Below, piece by piece: positions 51,470 to 60,718 of a stretch of DNA of 64,000 nucleotides. The notes under the pieces are model-generated. The model saw only the letters and a program-made list of their open reading frames with translations. It was not told where the DNA came from and did no database searches. The DNA is taken from contig NZ_LMDF01000008.1 of NCBI RefSeq assembly GCF_001425745.1, positions 124,001-188,000 of the forward strand, written 5' to 3'. How positions within the stretch are numbered: the stretch's first letter is position 1; the number at the start of each line of letters is the position of its first letter. Made by a program: the position numbers and the translations under genes. The DNA is from Caulobacter sp. Root343 (lineage in GTDB: Bacteria; Pseudomonadota; Alphaproteobacteria; Caulobacterales; Caulobacteraceae).

Positions 51470-53671
51470 TCACGGCTTCAGCGTCCGCGCCTTGACCTTG
51501 GCCGCGCCCTTCAGGGCGAGATCGGCCGAGGAGGCGCCCACGGCGACCTGATAGTCGCCGCCCGTCAAGCTCCAGCGATTGGCCTTGGCGTCGAAGGCGC
51601 CCAGCAGGCGCGGGTCGGCGGTGACGGTGACATGGCGGGTCTCGCCGGGCGCCAGCGCGACCTTCTCGAAGCCGATCAGACGCTGCAGGGCCTTGCCGGC
51701 CGCGCCGGTCAGATAGACCTGCGGCGCGTCCTTGCCGGCCCGCGCGCCGGTATTGGCCACGTCGAAGCTGACCGTCAGGGTGTCGCCGCCCGTCACCTTC
51801 AGGTTCGAATAGGCGAACCGGGTGTAGGAGAGGCCGTAGCCGAACGGAAACAGCGGCTTCTGGCCGTTCGTGGCGAAGCGGCGGTAGCCGACGTCGGCGC
51901 CTTCCGAATAGACGACGTCGAAGCGGGTCTTGTCCGGCAGGCCCAGGCCCGGCAGTTCGGCGCGGGGATATTGGTCGATGGCGACCGGGAAGGTCATCGG
52001 CAGGCGGCCCGAGGCGTCGACCTCGCCGAACAGCACGTCGGCGATCGCCTCGCCGCCCTTGGCGCCCGAATACCAGGCCTCGACCACCGCGCCGGCCTGG
52101 CCAAGCCAGGGCATCGACACTGGACCGCCGGTCTGCAGCACGACGATCGTATTGGGGTTGGCCGCCGTGACGGCGGCGATCAGGGCGTCCTGGCCGTTGG
52201 GCAGCGACAGGTCCGGAGCGTCCTCGCCCTCGCCCATCCACTGGTTGCCGAACACCACGACGATGTCGGCGGCCTTGGCGGCGGCGACGGCGGCGGACAC
52301 GTAGCGGCCGTCGTCGAAGGTCACCTTGGCGCCCGGCGCGACCTTGCGGATCGCGGCCAGCGGCGAGGAGCCGTTGAAATATTGGCTGCGGAACGGCCCC
52401 ATCATGCCCTCGCCGCCCAGCGGGACGACGCGCTGGGCGCCGCCCGGCGGCACCACCTGGGACGAGCCGCCGCCCGACAGCACGCCGGCGTCGACGTGGC
52501 CGCCGATCACGGCGATGGTCTTGGCGGTCTTGGCCAGCGGCAGAAGGCCCTCGCGGTTCTTCAGCAGCACGATGCCCTCGGCCGCCGCGGCGCGGGCGGT
52601 CTGCGCCCCGGCGTCGTAGTCGACGGCCCCGCCCGGCGTCACCGGCTTGTCGAACAGGCCGGCGGCGAACATCGAGCGCAGGATGCGGCGGGCGGCGTCC
52701 GACAGGCGCGCGACCGGGACCTCGCCCTTCTCGACGGCGGCCTTCAACGGCTCGCCGAACCAGATCTTGGCGTCCAGCTGCTCGCCCGACTGCTGGTCCA
52801 GGCCCTTGACGATGTAGTCGGTGGCGTGGACCGCGCCCCAGTCCGACATCACCCAGCCCTTGTAGCCCCAGTCGCGTTTGAGCACGTCGTTCAGCAGATG
52901 CGCGTTGCCGCAGCTCCAGTCGCCGTTGACCAGGTTGTAGGCGCACATGACCGAGCCAGGCTGGCCCTTCTCGACGGCGATCTCGAAGGCCAGCAGGTCG
53001 CTCTCGCGGTGGGCGGCCTCGTCGATCACCGAATTGGCGAAGTGGCGGTTGGTCTCCTGGCCGTTCAGCGAGAAGTGCTTGATCGTCGAGACGATCCCCT
53101 GGTCCTGGATGCCCTTGATCGACGCCCCGGCCAGGGTGCCGGCCAGCCAGGGATCCTCGCCCAGATATTCGAAGTTTCGGCCGTTGCGCGGGTCGCGCGC
53201 CAGGTTCACGCCGCCGGCCAACTGGACATTGAAGCCCTTGGCCCGCGCCTCGCGGCCAACCACCGCGCCGCCTTCGTAGGCCAGCTTGACGTTGAAGGTC
53301 GCCGCCAGCGCCTGACCCGACGGCAGGGCCGTCGCGCCGTCGCCCGGACGCACGCCCAGCGGGTTGGTCACGCCCAGGCTGGCGTCGCTTTCCTGCAGCG
53401 CCGGCACACCCAGGCGCGGGATGCCGGGAATGTAGCCGGCCGAGCCGATGGCGCCCTCGGGCTTCTTGATGCCGAAGATCGGCATCGACATCGGGCCGTG
53501 GACCAGGCCGATGCGCTCGTCCAGCGTCAGCTCCTTCTCCAACAGCGCCGCGCGCTGGTCCGGCGAGAGCTTGGCGTTCATCCAGGGACGATCGGCGGGC
53601 GCCTGCGCGTGACCGGCGGTGGCGAAGGCGAGGACAGCGAGGCTCGCGGCGATTTTCAGGGTTCTGGGCAA
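51470..53671 (-). CDS. bglX: GH3 glycoside hydrolase with FnIII-like C-terminus
   Basis: A 733-residue periplasmic GH3 enzyme. The TTG at 53671, with GAGGA upstream, is followed by a signal peptide ending GHA-QAP. The (beta/alpha)8 domain holds the nucleophile Asp in VMSDWGAVHATD; KHFSLNGQETNR and GRNFEYLGEDP are family blocks. The second domain and a C-terminal FnIII-like module (VSFDVANTGARAGKDAPQVYL) complete the usual bglX layout. Likely beta-glucosidase or related; substrate inferred. It overlaps nothing but is 20 bp after the upstream GH3. Confidence 0.92.
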   Translation of the reverse strand: MPRTLKIAASLAVLAFATAGHAQAPADRPWMNAKLSPDQRAALLEKELTLDERIGLVHGPMSMPIFGIKKPEGAIGSAGYIPGIPRLGVPALQESDASLGVTNPLGVRPGDGATALPSGQALAATFNVKLAYEGGAVVGREARAKGFNVQLAGGVNLARDPRNGRNFEYLGEDPWLAGTLAGASIKGIQDQGIVSTIKHFSLNGQETNRHFANSVIDEAAHRESDLLAFEIAVEKGQPGSVMCAYNLVNGDWSCGNAHLLNDVLKRDWGYKGWVMSDWGAVHATDYIVKGLDQQSGEQLDAKIWFGEPLKAAVEKGEVPVARLSDAARRILRSMFAAGLFDKPVTPGGAVDYDAGAQTARAAAAEGIVLLKNREGLLPLAKTAKTIAVIGGHVDAGVLSGGGSSQVVPPGGAQRVVPLGGEGMMGPFRSQYFNGSSPLAAIRKVAPGAKVTFDDGRYVSAAVAAAKAADIVVVFGNQWMGEGEDAPDLSLPNGQDALIAAVTAANPNTIVVLQTGGPVSMPWLGQAGAVVEAWYSGAKGGEAIADVLFGEVDASGRLPMTFPVAIDQYPRAELPGLGLPDKTRFDVVYSEGADVGYRRFATNGQKPLFPFGYGLSYTRFAYSNLKVTGGDTLTVSFDVANTGARAGKDAPQVYLTGAAGKALQRLIGFEKVALAPGETRHVTVTADPRLLGAFDAKANRWSLTGGDYQVAVGASSADLALKGAAKVKARTLKP

Positions 53672-53691
53672 GGCGGTCGTCCTCAGCAGGC

Positions 53692-55647
53692 TCAGTAGGT
53701 CAGGCCGAAATGGATCGGATAGAGGGGGTCTTTGGAGTCGTGCGGCGCGTCCTCGGCCTGGGCCTCGACGGCGGTCATCGACGAGGGCAGCTCGAACGGC
53801 AGCTTGCCGCGTGGCGGAGCGGCGCCGGTCAGGGCGTCGAGGAAGGCGTCGTCGCCGGCCCCGAAGTCGCCGATCAGGGCCGAGACCTTGTCGCGGACAT
53901 TGGTCAGGATCGCGGGACGGTCGAGATAGACCGCGACGATGGTCGGGACCTTGGCGGACGCGGCCTTGATCGCCTCGTAATCGGCCGCGCCGTCCTTGAA
54001 CGACAGATCGCCCTCGTGTTGCATGCTGCCGAACATGAAGTTCGGATGCAGGGTCTGGAACGGCGCGGCGGTGCGGACGATCGCCAGCTCGGCCTGGGCC
54101 AGGTCCTCGACCGGGACCAGGCCGTGGGCGCGGGCGGCGTCGGGCGATAGGCCCTTCAGCCAGACCTTGCGGCCGGCGGCCTTCAGGGGCAGCAGGCCGT
54201 TCCTGTTCTCGAGCAGGGTCAGGGCCGCGCTCTGGGCGGCGCGGCCCTCGGCGGCGAAGGCCTTGGAGCCGACCACCGCCTGGGCGGCCTTCGGGTCGAC
54301 ATAGGGATTCTCGAACAGGCCCTGCTGGAACTTGATCGCCAGGATGCGGCGGGCGGCGGCGTCGATCCGGGCGGGCGCTATCTTGCCGGCCTTGACCGCC
54401 GCCACCAGCTCGGCCGTGTCCTCGACGCCGCCGAACTGGTCGAGGCCCGCATTGACGCCCTTGGCGTAGCGATCGACCTTGGCAAGGCTCTCGACGCCCC
54501 AGGCGGTGGAGAGGCCGGCGAAGCTGGGCTTCACCCCCGTCGGAAAGCCGTTCAGGCAGGTGTCGCCGCAGTCGTTGGTGATGGCCCAGTCCGACAGCAC
54601 GATGCCCTTGAAGCCGTGCTTGCCGCGCAACAGGTCGGTCAGCAGCTGCTTGGAGAAGCCGGCGCCGACCTGTTCCAGGCCCAGGTCCTTGAGCACCGCA
54701 TAGGTCGGCATGACGCCGACCACGCCGGCGGCGAACGCCTCGTCGAACGGCTTGACGTGCAGGTCGAACTGGCCGGCCGGGAACACGGCGTAGCGGCCAT
54801 AGCTGTTGTGGCCGTCGAAACCCTTGGCCGAGGCGCCGTAGCCGACCCAGTGCTTGACCACGGCCGAGACGCCGCCGGGCGCCAGGCTGGTCTCGCCGCC
54901 CTGGAAGCCCTGGACATAGGCCTTGACCATCTTGCCGACCAGGTCCGGGTCTTCGCCGAACGTCCCGCTGATCCGCGACCAGCGCGGTTCGGTGGCCAGG
55001 TCGGCCATCGGCGACAGCGCCTGGTGGATGCCGACCGCGCGATATTCCTGGCGGGCGATGTCGCCGAAGCGCCGGACCAGGGCCGGGTCGCCGATCGCGG
55101 CCAGGCCCGTGGCCTCGGGCCATTGCGAGAAGCCGCCGCTGGAAACGCTGGCCCCAGCGACGAACTGGAAGTGGTGGCGCGGATCGGTGCTGACGGTGAC
55201 CGGCACGCCGAGGCGGCCCTGCTCGGCGATCGCCTGCACCGCGTTGTTCTGCTCGGCCAGCCAGGCCGGATCGCCCGACAGCCGGGTGATGAAGGTGGTG
55301 ACGTGGCGGTCCAGGATCAGGGGCTTGAGCTTGGTGAGGTCATAGCCCTGGCCGCGCCCGGGGACCATGCCGCCGACGGCCGGCAGGGTGCCGTGCATCA
55401 TCTCGCCGGCCTTCTCCTCCAGCGTCATCCGCGAGACGAGGTCGGCGGCGCGCTGTTCGGGCGCCAGGCGCCAGTCCTCGAACGGCGACAGCCTGCCGTC
55501 GCGGTCGAGATCGCGGAACCGCAGGCCATCGACGGCGACGACCTTGCCGTCGCGGACGCCGAGTTCGGGCTGGCTGGCGGCGAGCGCCGAGGAGCCGGCC
55601 GCGACCGCGACGGCCGTCGAGAGCAGAAGACGTTGAAGACCGCGCAC
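53692..55647 (-). CDS. GH3 glycoside hydrolase with N-terminal EF-like loop
   Basis: A 651-residue GH3 enzyme, exported (signal peptide ending ALA-ASQ). The GTG at 55647 is used because AGGAG lies 7 bases upstream. DLDRDGRLSPFEDW near residue 50 is an EF-hand-like Ca-binding loop found in one GH3 branch. Nucleophile Asp in VLSDWAITND; KHWVGYGASAKGFD and FGEDPDL are present. Lacks the C-terminal FnIII module of its neighbour. It probably hydrolyses the same imported glycoside with different linkage preference. Confidence 0.9.
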   Translation of the reverse strand: MRGLQRLLLSTAVAVAAGSSALAASQPELGVRDGKVVAVDGLRFRDLDRDGRLSPFEDWRLAPEQRAADLVSRMTLEEKAGEMMHGTLPAVGGMVPGRGQGYDLTKLKPLILDRHVTTFITRLSGDPAWLAEQNNAVQAIAEQGRLGVPVTVSTDPRHHFQFVAGASVSSGGFSQWPEATGLAAIGDPALVRRFGDIARQEYRAVGIHQALSPMADLATEPRWSRISGTFGEDPDLVGKMVKAYVQGFQGGETSLAPGGVSAVVKHWVGYGASAKGFDGHNSYGRYAVFPAGQFDLHVKPFDEAFAAGVVGVMPTYAVLKDLGLEQVGAGFSKQLLTDLLRGKHGFKGIVLSDWAITNDCGDTCLNGFPTGVKPSFAGLSTAWGVESLAKVDRYAKGVNAGLDQFGGVEDTAELVAAVKAGKIAPARIDAAARRILAIKFQQGLFENPYVDPKAAQAVVGSKAFAAEGRAAQSAALTLLENRNGLLPLKAAGRKVWLKGLSPDAARAHGLVPVEDLAQAELAIVRTAAPFQTLHPNFMFGSMQHEGDLSFKDGAADYEAIKAASAKVPTIVAVYLDRPAILTNVRDKVSALIGDFGAGDDAFLDALTGAAPPRGKLPFELPSSMTAVEAQAEDAPHDSKDPLYPIHFGLTY

Positions 55648-55723
55648 GCCGAACTCCTGAACGCTGAACAAGAAGCGCCCTCGGCGGCGCAGGGACCGCC
55701 GAGGGCGAGGGTCACCGGGGTAG

Positions 55724-57913
55724 TTAGAAGTTCACCCCCAGCCGCAGGCCGAAGGTGCGCGGCGGCGCGTAGAACTCGCCGTTGCCGTTGGTGGACAGGC
55801 CCGTGGTCGAGTTCGGCGACGAGGCGGTGCGGACGTCGTCGTTCTCGATGTTGCGGACATAGCCCTGCAGCGACCACCGGTCGTCGGCGCTGGAATAGGT
55901 CAGGCTGACGTCGCTCTTGGTGAAGCTGTCCTGCTTGTTCTGGGCGAAGCCGTGGTACTCGAGGTTCTTGCCGCTCTCGTAGTGGGTCTGGACGCGGCCG
56001 ACGAGCCGAGCCCCGGATTCCATGGCCCAGGTGTGCTGGTAGCCGACGTTCAGGCTCCATTTCGGAGTCCTGGCCATCCGGCAGCCCGAGAAGTCGGTCG
56101 AGCGCGGCGCGGCCAGGGTGAAGTTGGCCTTGAAGCAGGCCGGGACCGCGGCGTTGGCGTTGTTATTGGCGAACGCGTCGCCGAGCGGCAGCACGAAGTC
56201 GGTATATTCGGCGTGCAGCCAGCCCAGGGTGGCGTCCAGGCGGTCGTTCTCGGTGACCACCAGGCTGCTCTCGAACTCGACGCCATAGACGCGGGCCTTG
56301 TCGGCGTTCAGCGTGACCGTGGCGTTCTGGCCGGCGATCACACCCACCGCCGAGACCTGGAAGTCCTTGTAGTCGTAGAGGAAGGCCGTGGCGTTCAGCT
56401 GCAGGCGGTTGGCGAAGAAGCGGTTCTTCACCCCCGCCTCGTACGAGGTGATCTTCTCCGGCTCGTAGGTGTTGGCCCCGACGCCGTCGAAATAGCCGCC
56501 GGCCTTATAGCCCGTGGCCATGTTGGCGTAGAGCATCGAGCTGTCGGTCAGGTCGAAGTCGGCGCCGATCTTCCAGTTGGTGGCGTTCCACTTGGCGTCG
56601 GCCAGGTTCTTGACCACGACCGAGGTGATGGCCCCGGCCGAGTTGGTCAGGAAGGTGCCGCCGTCGCGGGCCTTGTGGTCCTCGGTGTAGCGCAGGCCGC
56701 CGGTCACCCGGAAGCGGTCGGTGACCGCATAGGTCCCTTGGCCGAACGCGGCGATCGACTTGGCCGAAACCTCGGGCTGGATGAACGACAGGTACGAATT
56801 GGTCGCCAGGAAGACCCGGAAGTCGACGTTGTTGTCCTCGGTGAAGCGATAGAGGCCGACCACCCACTTCAGGTTCCCGGTGTCGCCGCCCAGGCGCAGT
56901 TCGTGCGACCAGGTGGTGTCCTTGCCCTTGAAGAAGTTGGGCGCGCCGGTGCTGGCGTTCTCGCCGTTACGGTCGAGGCGCGAGAAGTTGTAGCCGGTCA
57001 GATAGGTCAAGGTGCCGAAGCCGAGATCGAGGTCTGCCTGGGCGTGGGCGCCGAAGAACTTGTTGTTGCGATAGAGGTTGGTGGCGCAGTTGCAGGTCCA
57101 CGGATCGCTGGTGGCCACGGCCGTGCCGTAGGTCTTGTCGCCGCCGCCGGCCCCGCCCTGGTGCAGATAGTCCGCGCCCAGGTGCAGCGTGAAGTCGTCG
57201 CTGGGCTTCCACAGCAGCTGGATGCGGGCCGACTTGTCGTCCTGGTCGTAGCGGTCGTTGCCGCCGGTGCCGGGGCCCTTGTTCAGCGCCTTGACGTAAC
57301 CGTCGTGGCGCGACTGCTGGAACGCCGCGCGGACCGCGATGGTGTCGCTGACCGGCACGTTGACCATGCCCGAGGTGGTGATGGCGCCGTAATTGCCGAC
57401 GTCCAGCGAGCCATTGCCCTCATAGGCGAACTTCGGCTGCTTGGTGATCACGTTGATCGCGCCCGCCGTGGCGTTCCGGCCGTACAGCGTGCCCTGCGGA
57501 CCGCGCAGCACCTCGACCCGGTCGACGTCGTAGAACAGCGCCCCGACCGAGGTGGACCGGGCGATGTAGATACCGTCGATGTGGTAGGCCACCGCCGGGT
57601 CGCCGACCTCGGTGGTGTTGGTGCTGCCGATCCCCCGAAGGAAGACCACGGCCGCGCCGGAGCCGCTGGAGCTGATCTGCAGCGCCGGCACCTGGGCCGA
57701 CAGGTCGACGACCGTCTTGATGCCTTGGGATTCCAGCTTGTCGCCGGTGACGGCCGAGACCGTCAGCGGCGTCTTCTGCAGATTCTCGCTACGGCGCTGG
57801 GCGGTGACGACGACTTCGTCCAGCTTCACGACATTGGCGTCCTGGGCCATGGCCATGGGCGCGTGGAAGCTCACGACCGCGAGCGCGGCCGACGCGAACA
57901 ACAGACTACGCAT
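55724..57913 (-). CDS. TonB-dependent outer-membrane receptor
   Basis: A 729-residue TonB-dependent transporter. Signal peptide to residue 23 (MAMA-QDA), plug domain with LDEVVVTAQRRSENLQKTPLTVSAVTGDKL and VFLRGIGS, then a 22-strand barrel that ends in GLRLGVNF. The LDEVVVTAQRR start matches carbohydrate/aromatic-type receptors of alphaproteobacteria. It imports a substrate that the two GH3 enzymes and the esterase process. Followed by 76 bp to the first GH3 gene. Confidence 0.93.
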   Translation of the reverse strand: MRSLLFASAALAVVSFHAPMAMAQDANVVKLDEVVVTAQRRSENLQKTPLTVSAVTGDKLESQGIKTVVDLSAQVPALQISSSGSGAAVVFLRGIGSTNTTEVGDPAVAYHIDGIYIARSTSVGALFYDVDRVEVLRGPQGTLYGRNATAGAINVITKQPKFAYEGNGSLDVGNYGAITTSGMVNVPVSDTIAVRAAFQQSRHDGYVKALNKGPGTGGNDRYDQDDKSARIQLLWKPSDDFTLHLGADYLHQGGAGGGDKTYGTAVATSDPWTCNCATNLYRNNKFFGAHAQADLDLGFGTLTYLTGYNFSRLDRNGENASTGAPNFFKGKDTTWSHELRLGGDTGNLKWVVGLYRFTEDNNVDFRVFLATNSYLSFIQPEVSAKSIAAFGQGTYAVTDRFRVTGGLRYTEDHKARDGGTFLTNSAGAITSVVVKNLADAKWNATNWKIGADFDLTDSSMLYANMATGYKAGGYFDGVGANTYEPEKITSYEAGVKNRFFANRLQLNATAFLYDYKDFQVSAVGVIAGQNATVTLNADKARVYGVEFESSLVVTENDRLDATLGWLHAEYTDFVLPLGDAFANNNANAAVPACFKANFTLAAPRSTDFSGCRMARTPKWSLNVGYQHTWAMESGARLVGRVQTHYESGKNLEYHGFAQNKQDSFTKSDVSLTYSSADDRWSLQGYVRNIENDDVRTASSPNSTTGLSTNGNGEFYAPPRTFGLRLGVNF

Positions 57914-58070
57914 GTCTTTCCCCTTGTCCTGCTTGGACCCCAGGCACGGCGGCGCGAGCCGGACCGTGACGACGTCCAGTCGGCGTCCGGGTGGACGCCT
58001 TGGTTGCGATTCCTCCGGGCCCCTTGTTTCGAGGCCTTCCTGACACCGTCGCCGACCGCTCGATGGCGGC

Positions 58071-58118
58071 TTACGACAACGTTGTCGTAATCAGACAACA
58101 CGCTACGACAACGTTGTC
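58071..58118. promoter_or_regulatory. Tandem LacI-type operators
   Basis: A perfect 20-bp palindrome with half-site TTACGACAAC (58071-58090) and a second GACAACGTTGTC (58107-58118), centres 32 bp apart, three helical turns. A third half-site, AGACAACA, is between them at 58093-58100. The layout fits binding of the adjacent LacI protein as a tetramer or two dimers. Confidence 0.7.
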
Positions 58119-58241
58119 TATGACGATTTTATTGACACCGCTGTCGGATGAAACCGATTACAGAGACGAGATATGCGTGTGAGCGACGCACGGGGGAAAC
58201 ATCGTTCCCACTCTTCCCGGTCGCCGAAATTCCGTTCCGAT

Positions 58242-58253
58242 GGAAGCGCTTCC
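58242..58253. promoter_or_regulatory. LacI/CRE-like palindrome
   Basis: GGAAGCGCTTCC, with a central CG and the G-A-A-G-C-G shape typical of LacI-family operators. It lies 25 bp downstream of the LacI gene's stop and could be a second operator or a site of another LacI protein. Confidence 0.5.
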
Positions 58254-58277
58254 GGCCAGTCCGGATCTACTTGGCGA

Positions 58278-59324
58278 TCAGGTCGACGGCGGGGCGGCGG
58301 AGTCCCGGTCCACCAGGTGATAGTCCAGCTGGCGGACGGCCACCCGTCCCCGGAACCGCTCGTCGCCGAAGCCCTCGATCAGCATCTCGACGGCCGCCTC
58401 GGCCATTTCGGCGGTCGGCTGATGGACGGTGGTCAGGCGCGGCCAGGCCGACTCGGCGGCCGGCGAGTCGTCGAAGCCGACCACGGAAAGGTCTCGCGGG
58501 ACCGAGAGGCCGTGCTTGGCCGCGGCCGACAGCACCCCGACCGCCATCTCGTCATTGGCCGCGAAGATCGCGGTGGGCCGCTCGGGCAGGCGCAGCAGCG
58601 CCTCGGCGGCGTCGAACCCCGATAGGCTCAGGAACTGGCCCTTGGCGATCCACTCGGGGCGAGGCTCGGCGCCGCGCTCGCGCAGGGCCACGACATAGCC
58701 CTCCCGGCGGCGCGCGGCCGAGACGTGCTCGTCGGGACCGTCGATGAAGGCGATCCGGCGATGGCCCATGTCCCACAGCCGCAGGGTCTGCTCCCAAGCC
58801 GCCCGGCGGTCGTCCATGAACACGTAGGGCGAGCGCTCGAACTCCCGGTGCGGGGCGATGCGGACATAGGGCAGGCCCGCCGCCTCGATCGCGGCCAGCA
58901 CCTCGGGGTCGTCGCAGGTGGGCGGGGTCAGCACCACCCCGTCGAAGCGGGCGTCGCGCAGCACGTCGGCGAAGGCCTGGACGCCGCCGACCGCCTCCGG
59001 CGGCTGCGCCTGCTCGACCACCAGGTGATAGCCGGCCCGCCGGCAGGCGCGCATCGCGCCGACCTGCACCTCGCCGACATAGTGGTAGGCGCCGACCCGC
59101 ATGAAGATCACGCCGATCAGGTAGCTGCGCCGGCTGGACAGCGACCGGGCCGAGACGTTGGGGCGGTAGCCGAGCTTCTCGACCAGCTCCTGGACTCGCG
59201 CCCGGGTCAGCGCCCCGACGCCTTCCTCGCGATTGATCACCCGCGAAACGGTCTTGATCGACACCCCCGCCTGGCGGGCGATGTCGACGATCGTGACCGG
59301 GTCGCCGCGTTCATCCTGCTGCAT
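58278..59324 (-). CDS. LacI-family regulator of the glycoside locus
   Basis: A 348-residue LacI-type repressor. HTH and hinge: TIVDIARQAGVSIKTVSRVIN (residues 11-31) and RPNVSARSLSSRRS. The sugar-binding domain has PPTCDDPEVL, DDRRAAWEQTLRLWDMGHRRIAFIDGP and NDEMAVGVLSAA. It is the first gene of a minus-strand glycoside locus and probably controls the receptor and enzymes through the palindromes between 58071 and 58253. Confidence 0.93.
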   Translation of the reverse strand: MQQDERGDPVTIVDIARQAGVSIKTVSRVINREEGVGALTRARVQELVEKLGYRPNVSARSLSSRRSYLIGVIFMRVGAYHYVGEVQVGAMRACRRAGYHLVVEQAQPPEAVGGVQAFADVLRDARFDGVVLTPPTCDDPEVLAAIEAAGLPYVRIAPHREFERSPYVFMDDRRAAWEQTLRLWDMGHRRIAFIDGPDEHVSAARRREGYVVALRERGAEPRPEWIAKGQFLSLSGFDAAEALLRLPERPTAIFAANDEMAVGVLSAAAKHGLSVPRDLSVVGFDDSPAAESAWPRLTTVHQPTAEMAEAAVEMLIEGFGDERFRGRVAVRQLDYHLVDRDSAAPPST

Positions 59325-59550
59325 GCAGCGACACCTAGCCGAAAGGCGATCCGCGCGCGAGACCGGTCGAACCCGATGTCCGTTCGAGAAATCGCGACCT
59401 TCGAGAAAAATGCGGGCGCGTGTCGGAAGGGCCCCGCCTCGCGCGTCCTCGGGACAACAAGAGCCGAAGGGAGATGAATGTCCCCCTTCCCCACGTCACC
59501 TTCACGCATGCCATCCTGACCGACGCCATGCCCTCGACCGGAGCCCCGCC

Positions 59551-60207
59551 ATGAGCCCCACCATCACCGCCTTCAAAGCCTCGCCCGACCGCGGCCAGGG
59601 CTTGGCGCGCGACATGCAGGTCCGCTGGGCGCTGGAGGAAGTCGGCCAGCCGTACGACGTGCGCCTGGTCACGTTCCCCGAAATGAAGGCGCCGGCGCAT
59701 ATGGCGATTCATCCGTTCGGGCAGATCCCTACCTATGAGCAGGGCGATCTGGCGCTGTTCGAATCCGGCGCCATCGTGTTCCACATCGCCCAGCAAGGTC
59801 CGGGCCTGCTGCCGGACGACGCCAACGCCCGGGCGCGGGCCCTGACGTGGATGTTCGCCGCCCAGGCCACGATGCAGCCGCCGATCGTCGAGCGCGGCAT
59901 GGTCTCGATCTTCGAACGCGACAAGCCCTGGTACGAGGCTCGCCTGCCGATGCTGGACCAGGCCGTCCATACCCGGCTGAGCCAGCTTTCCAACTATTTG
60001 GGCGACGCCGAATGGCTCGATGGCGAGTTCAGCGCCGGCGACCTGATGATGGTGACGGTGCTGCGCAGATTGACGCCTGCTCTGGGTCTGCTGGAGCAAT
60101 ATCCCAGCCTGATGGCCTATGTCGCCCGCGCCGAGGCGCGGCCCGCCTACCGGCGCGCTTTCGACGCCCAGCTGGCGGTCTTCAACGCCGCGGCCGCGGG
60201 CCAGTAA
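59551..60207 (+). CDS. Glutathione S-transferase family protein
   Basis: A 218-residue GST-fold protein. The thioredoxin-like domain has cis-Pro in FGQIPTYE and the ES motif in FESGAIVFHI. The C-terminal domain includes LDGEFSAGDLMMVTVLRR. ATG 59551 has GGAG seven bases upstream. Substrate unknown. It is divergent from the LacI gene and overlaps a small membrane-protein gene at its 3' end. Confidence 0.86.
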   Translation: MSPTITAFKASPDRGQGLARDMQVRWALEEVGQPYDVRLVTFPEMKAPAHMAIHPFGQIPTYEQGDLALFESGAIVFHIAQQGPGLLPDDANARARALTWMFAAQATMQPPIVERGMVSIFERDKPWYEARLPMLDQAVHTRLSQLSNYLGDAEWLDGEFSAGDLMMVTVLRRLTPALGLLEQYPSLMAYVARAEARPAYRRAFDAQLAVFNAAAAGQ

Positions 60208-60367
60208 CCGCCTTGGCGGCCATGGCCGCCAAGGCCAGCAGCGCCGCGGGCGCGATGGCTAGAAGCCAGACCAGGACGACGGCCGCCAACTGCAGGATGG
60301 TGACGAGCACCACCAGCGCCCTGTTCTCCGGTTTCAGGGCGTTCGGGCGTCCCGCGCGGCTAGGCAT
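60182..60367 (-). CDS. Small membrane protein
   Basis: A 61-residue protein with a basic N-terminus and one long hydrophobic helix (residues about 19-48, ALVVLVTILQLAAVVLVWLL and beyond). It overlaps the GST 3' end by 26 bp on the other strand. The ribosome-binding site is weak. A real small protein is plausible but unproven. Confidence 0.4.
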   Translation of the reverse strand: MPSRAGRPNALKPENRALVVLVTILQLAAVVLVWLLAIAPAALLALAAMAAKAVTGPRPRR

Positions 60368-60718
60368 GGGCCGACATCGTCAGGCTGTGGACGGCGGCCG
60401 CGCGGATTTCGAGACCCATGACGCTCCCCGGCTTGGCGGCATGTCACCGGATCGGTGGCGACATGCCGCCCCACCCGCCTGGACGGGGTAGAGCCGGGAG
60501 GGGGCGCCGTACTGGTCGCGACGCCCCGTTCCCTTTTCGCGCCCCACCACGCGAGCCCTTCGCAAGCCGTTGCTCAGACAGCCTCCGATAAGGCCTAGTT
60601 GCCGCGCGAAGGGCGGCGGAGCAATGTCGGGCCTGTCGCAAGATATGATGACGCCGATCGGCGCGAGGTCTGCGATGCCTTGTGCGGCAAGGGGTTGGTC
60701 CGGGACGAGGAAAGCGGA
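60368..60718. other. Intergenic region upstream of the two-component genes
   Basis: 350 bp. A GC-rich hairpin (GGCGGCATGTC and its complement, about 60435-60470) is the main structure. It may end the small membrane-protein transcript or lie before the response regulator. The GAGGAAAG ribosome-binding site of the response regulator is near 60707-60714. No gene seen. Confidence 0.45.

Larger units (their letters stand above)
57914..58277. other. Regulatory region between LacI and receptor genes
   Basis: 364 bp, both flanking genes on the minus strand. It holds two perfect palindromes 32 bp apart (58071-58118) and a GGAAGCGCTTCC palindrome (58242-58253). No gene seen. Confidence 0.7.

Noticed and set aside
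51470..55123. One continuous frame joining parts of two GH3 genes into a giant protein
   Set aside because: The first GH3 is in another frame, with its own stop at 53692-53694, and the second has a signal peptide and ribosome-binding site at 53671. The extension is a high-GC artefact.
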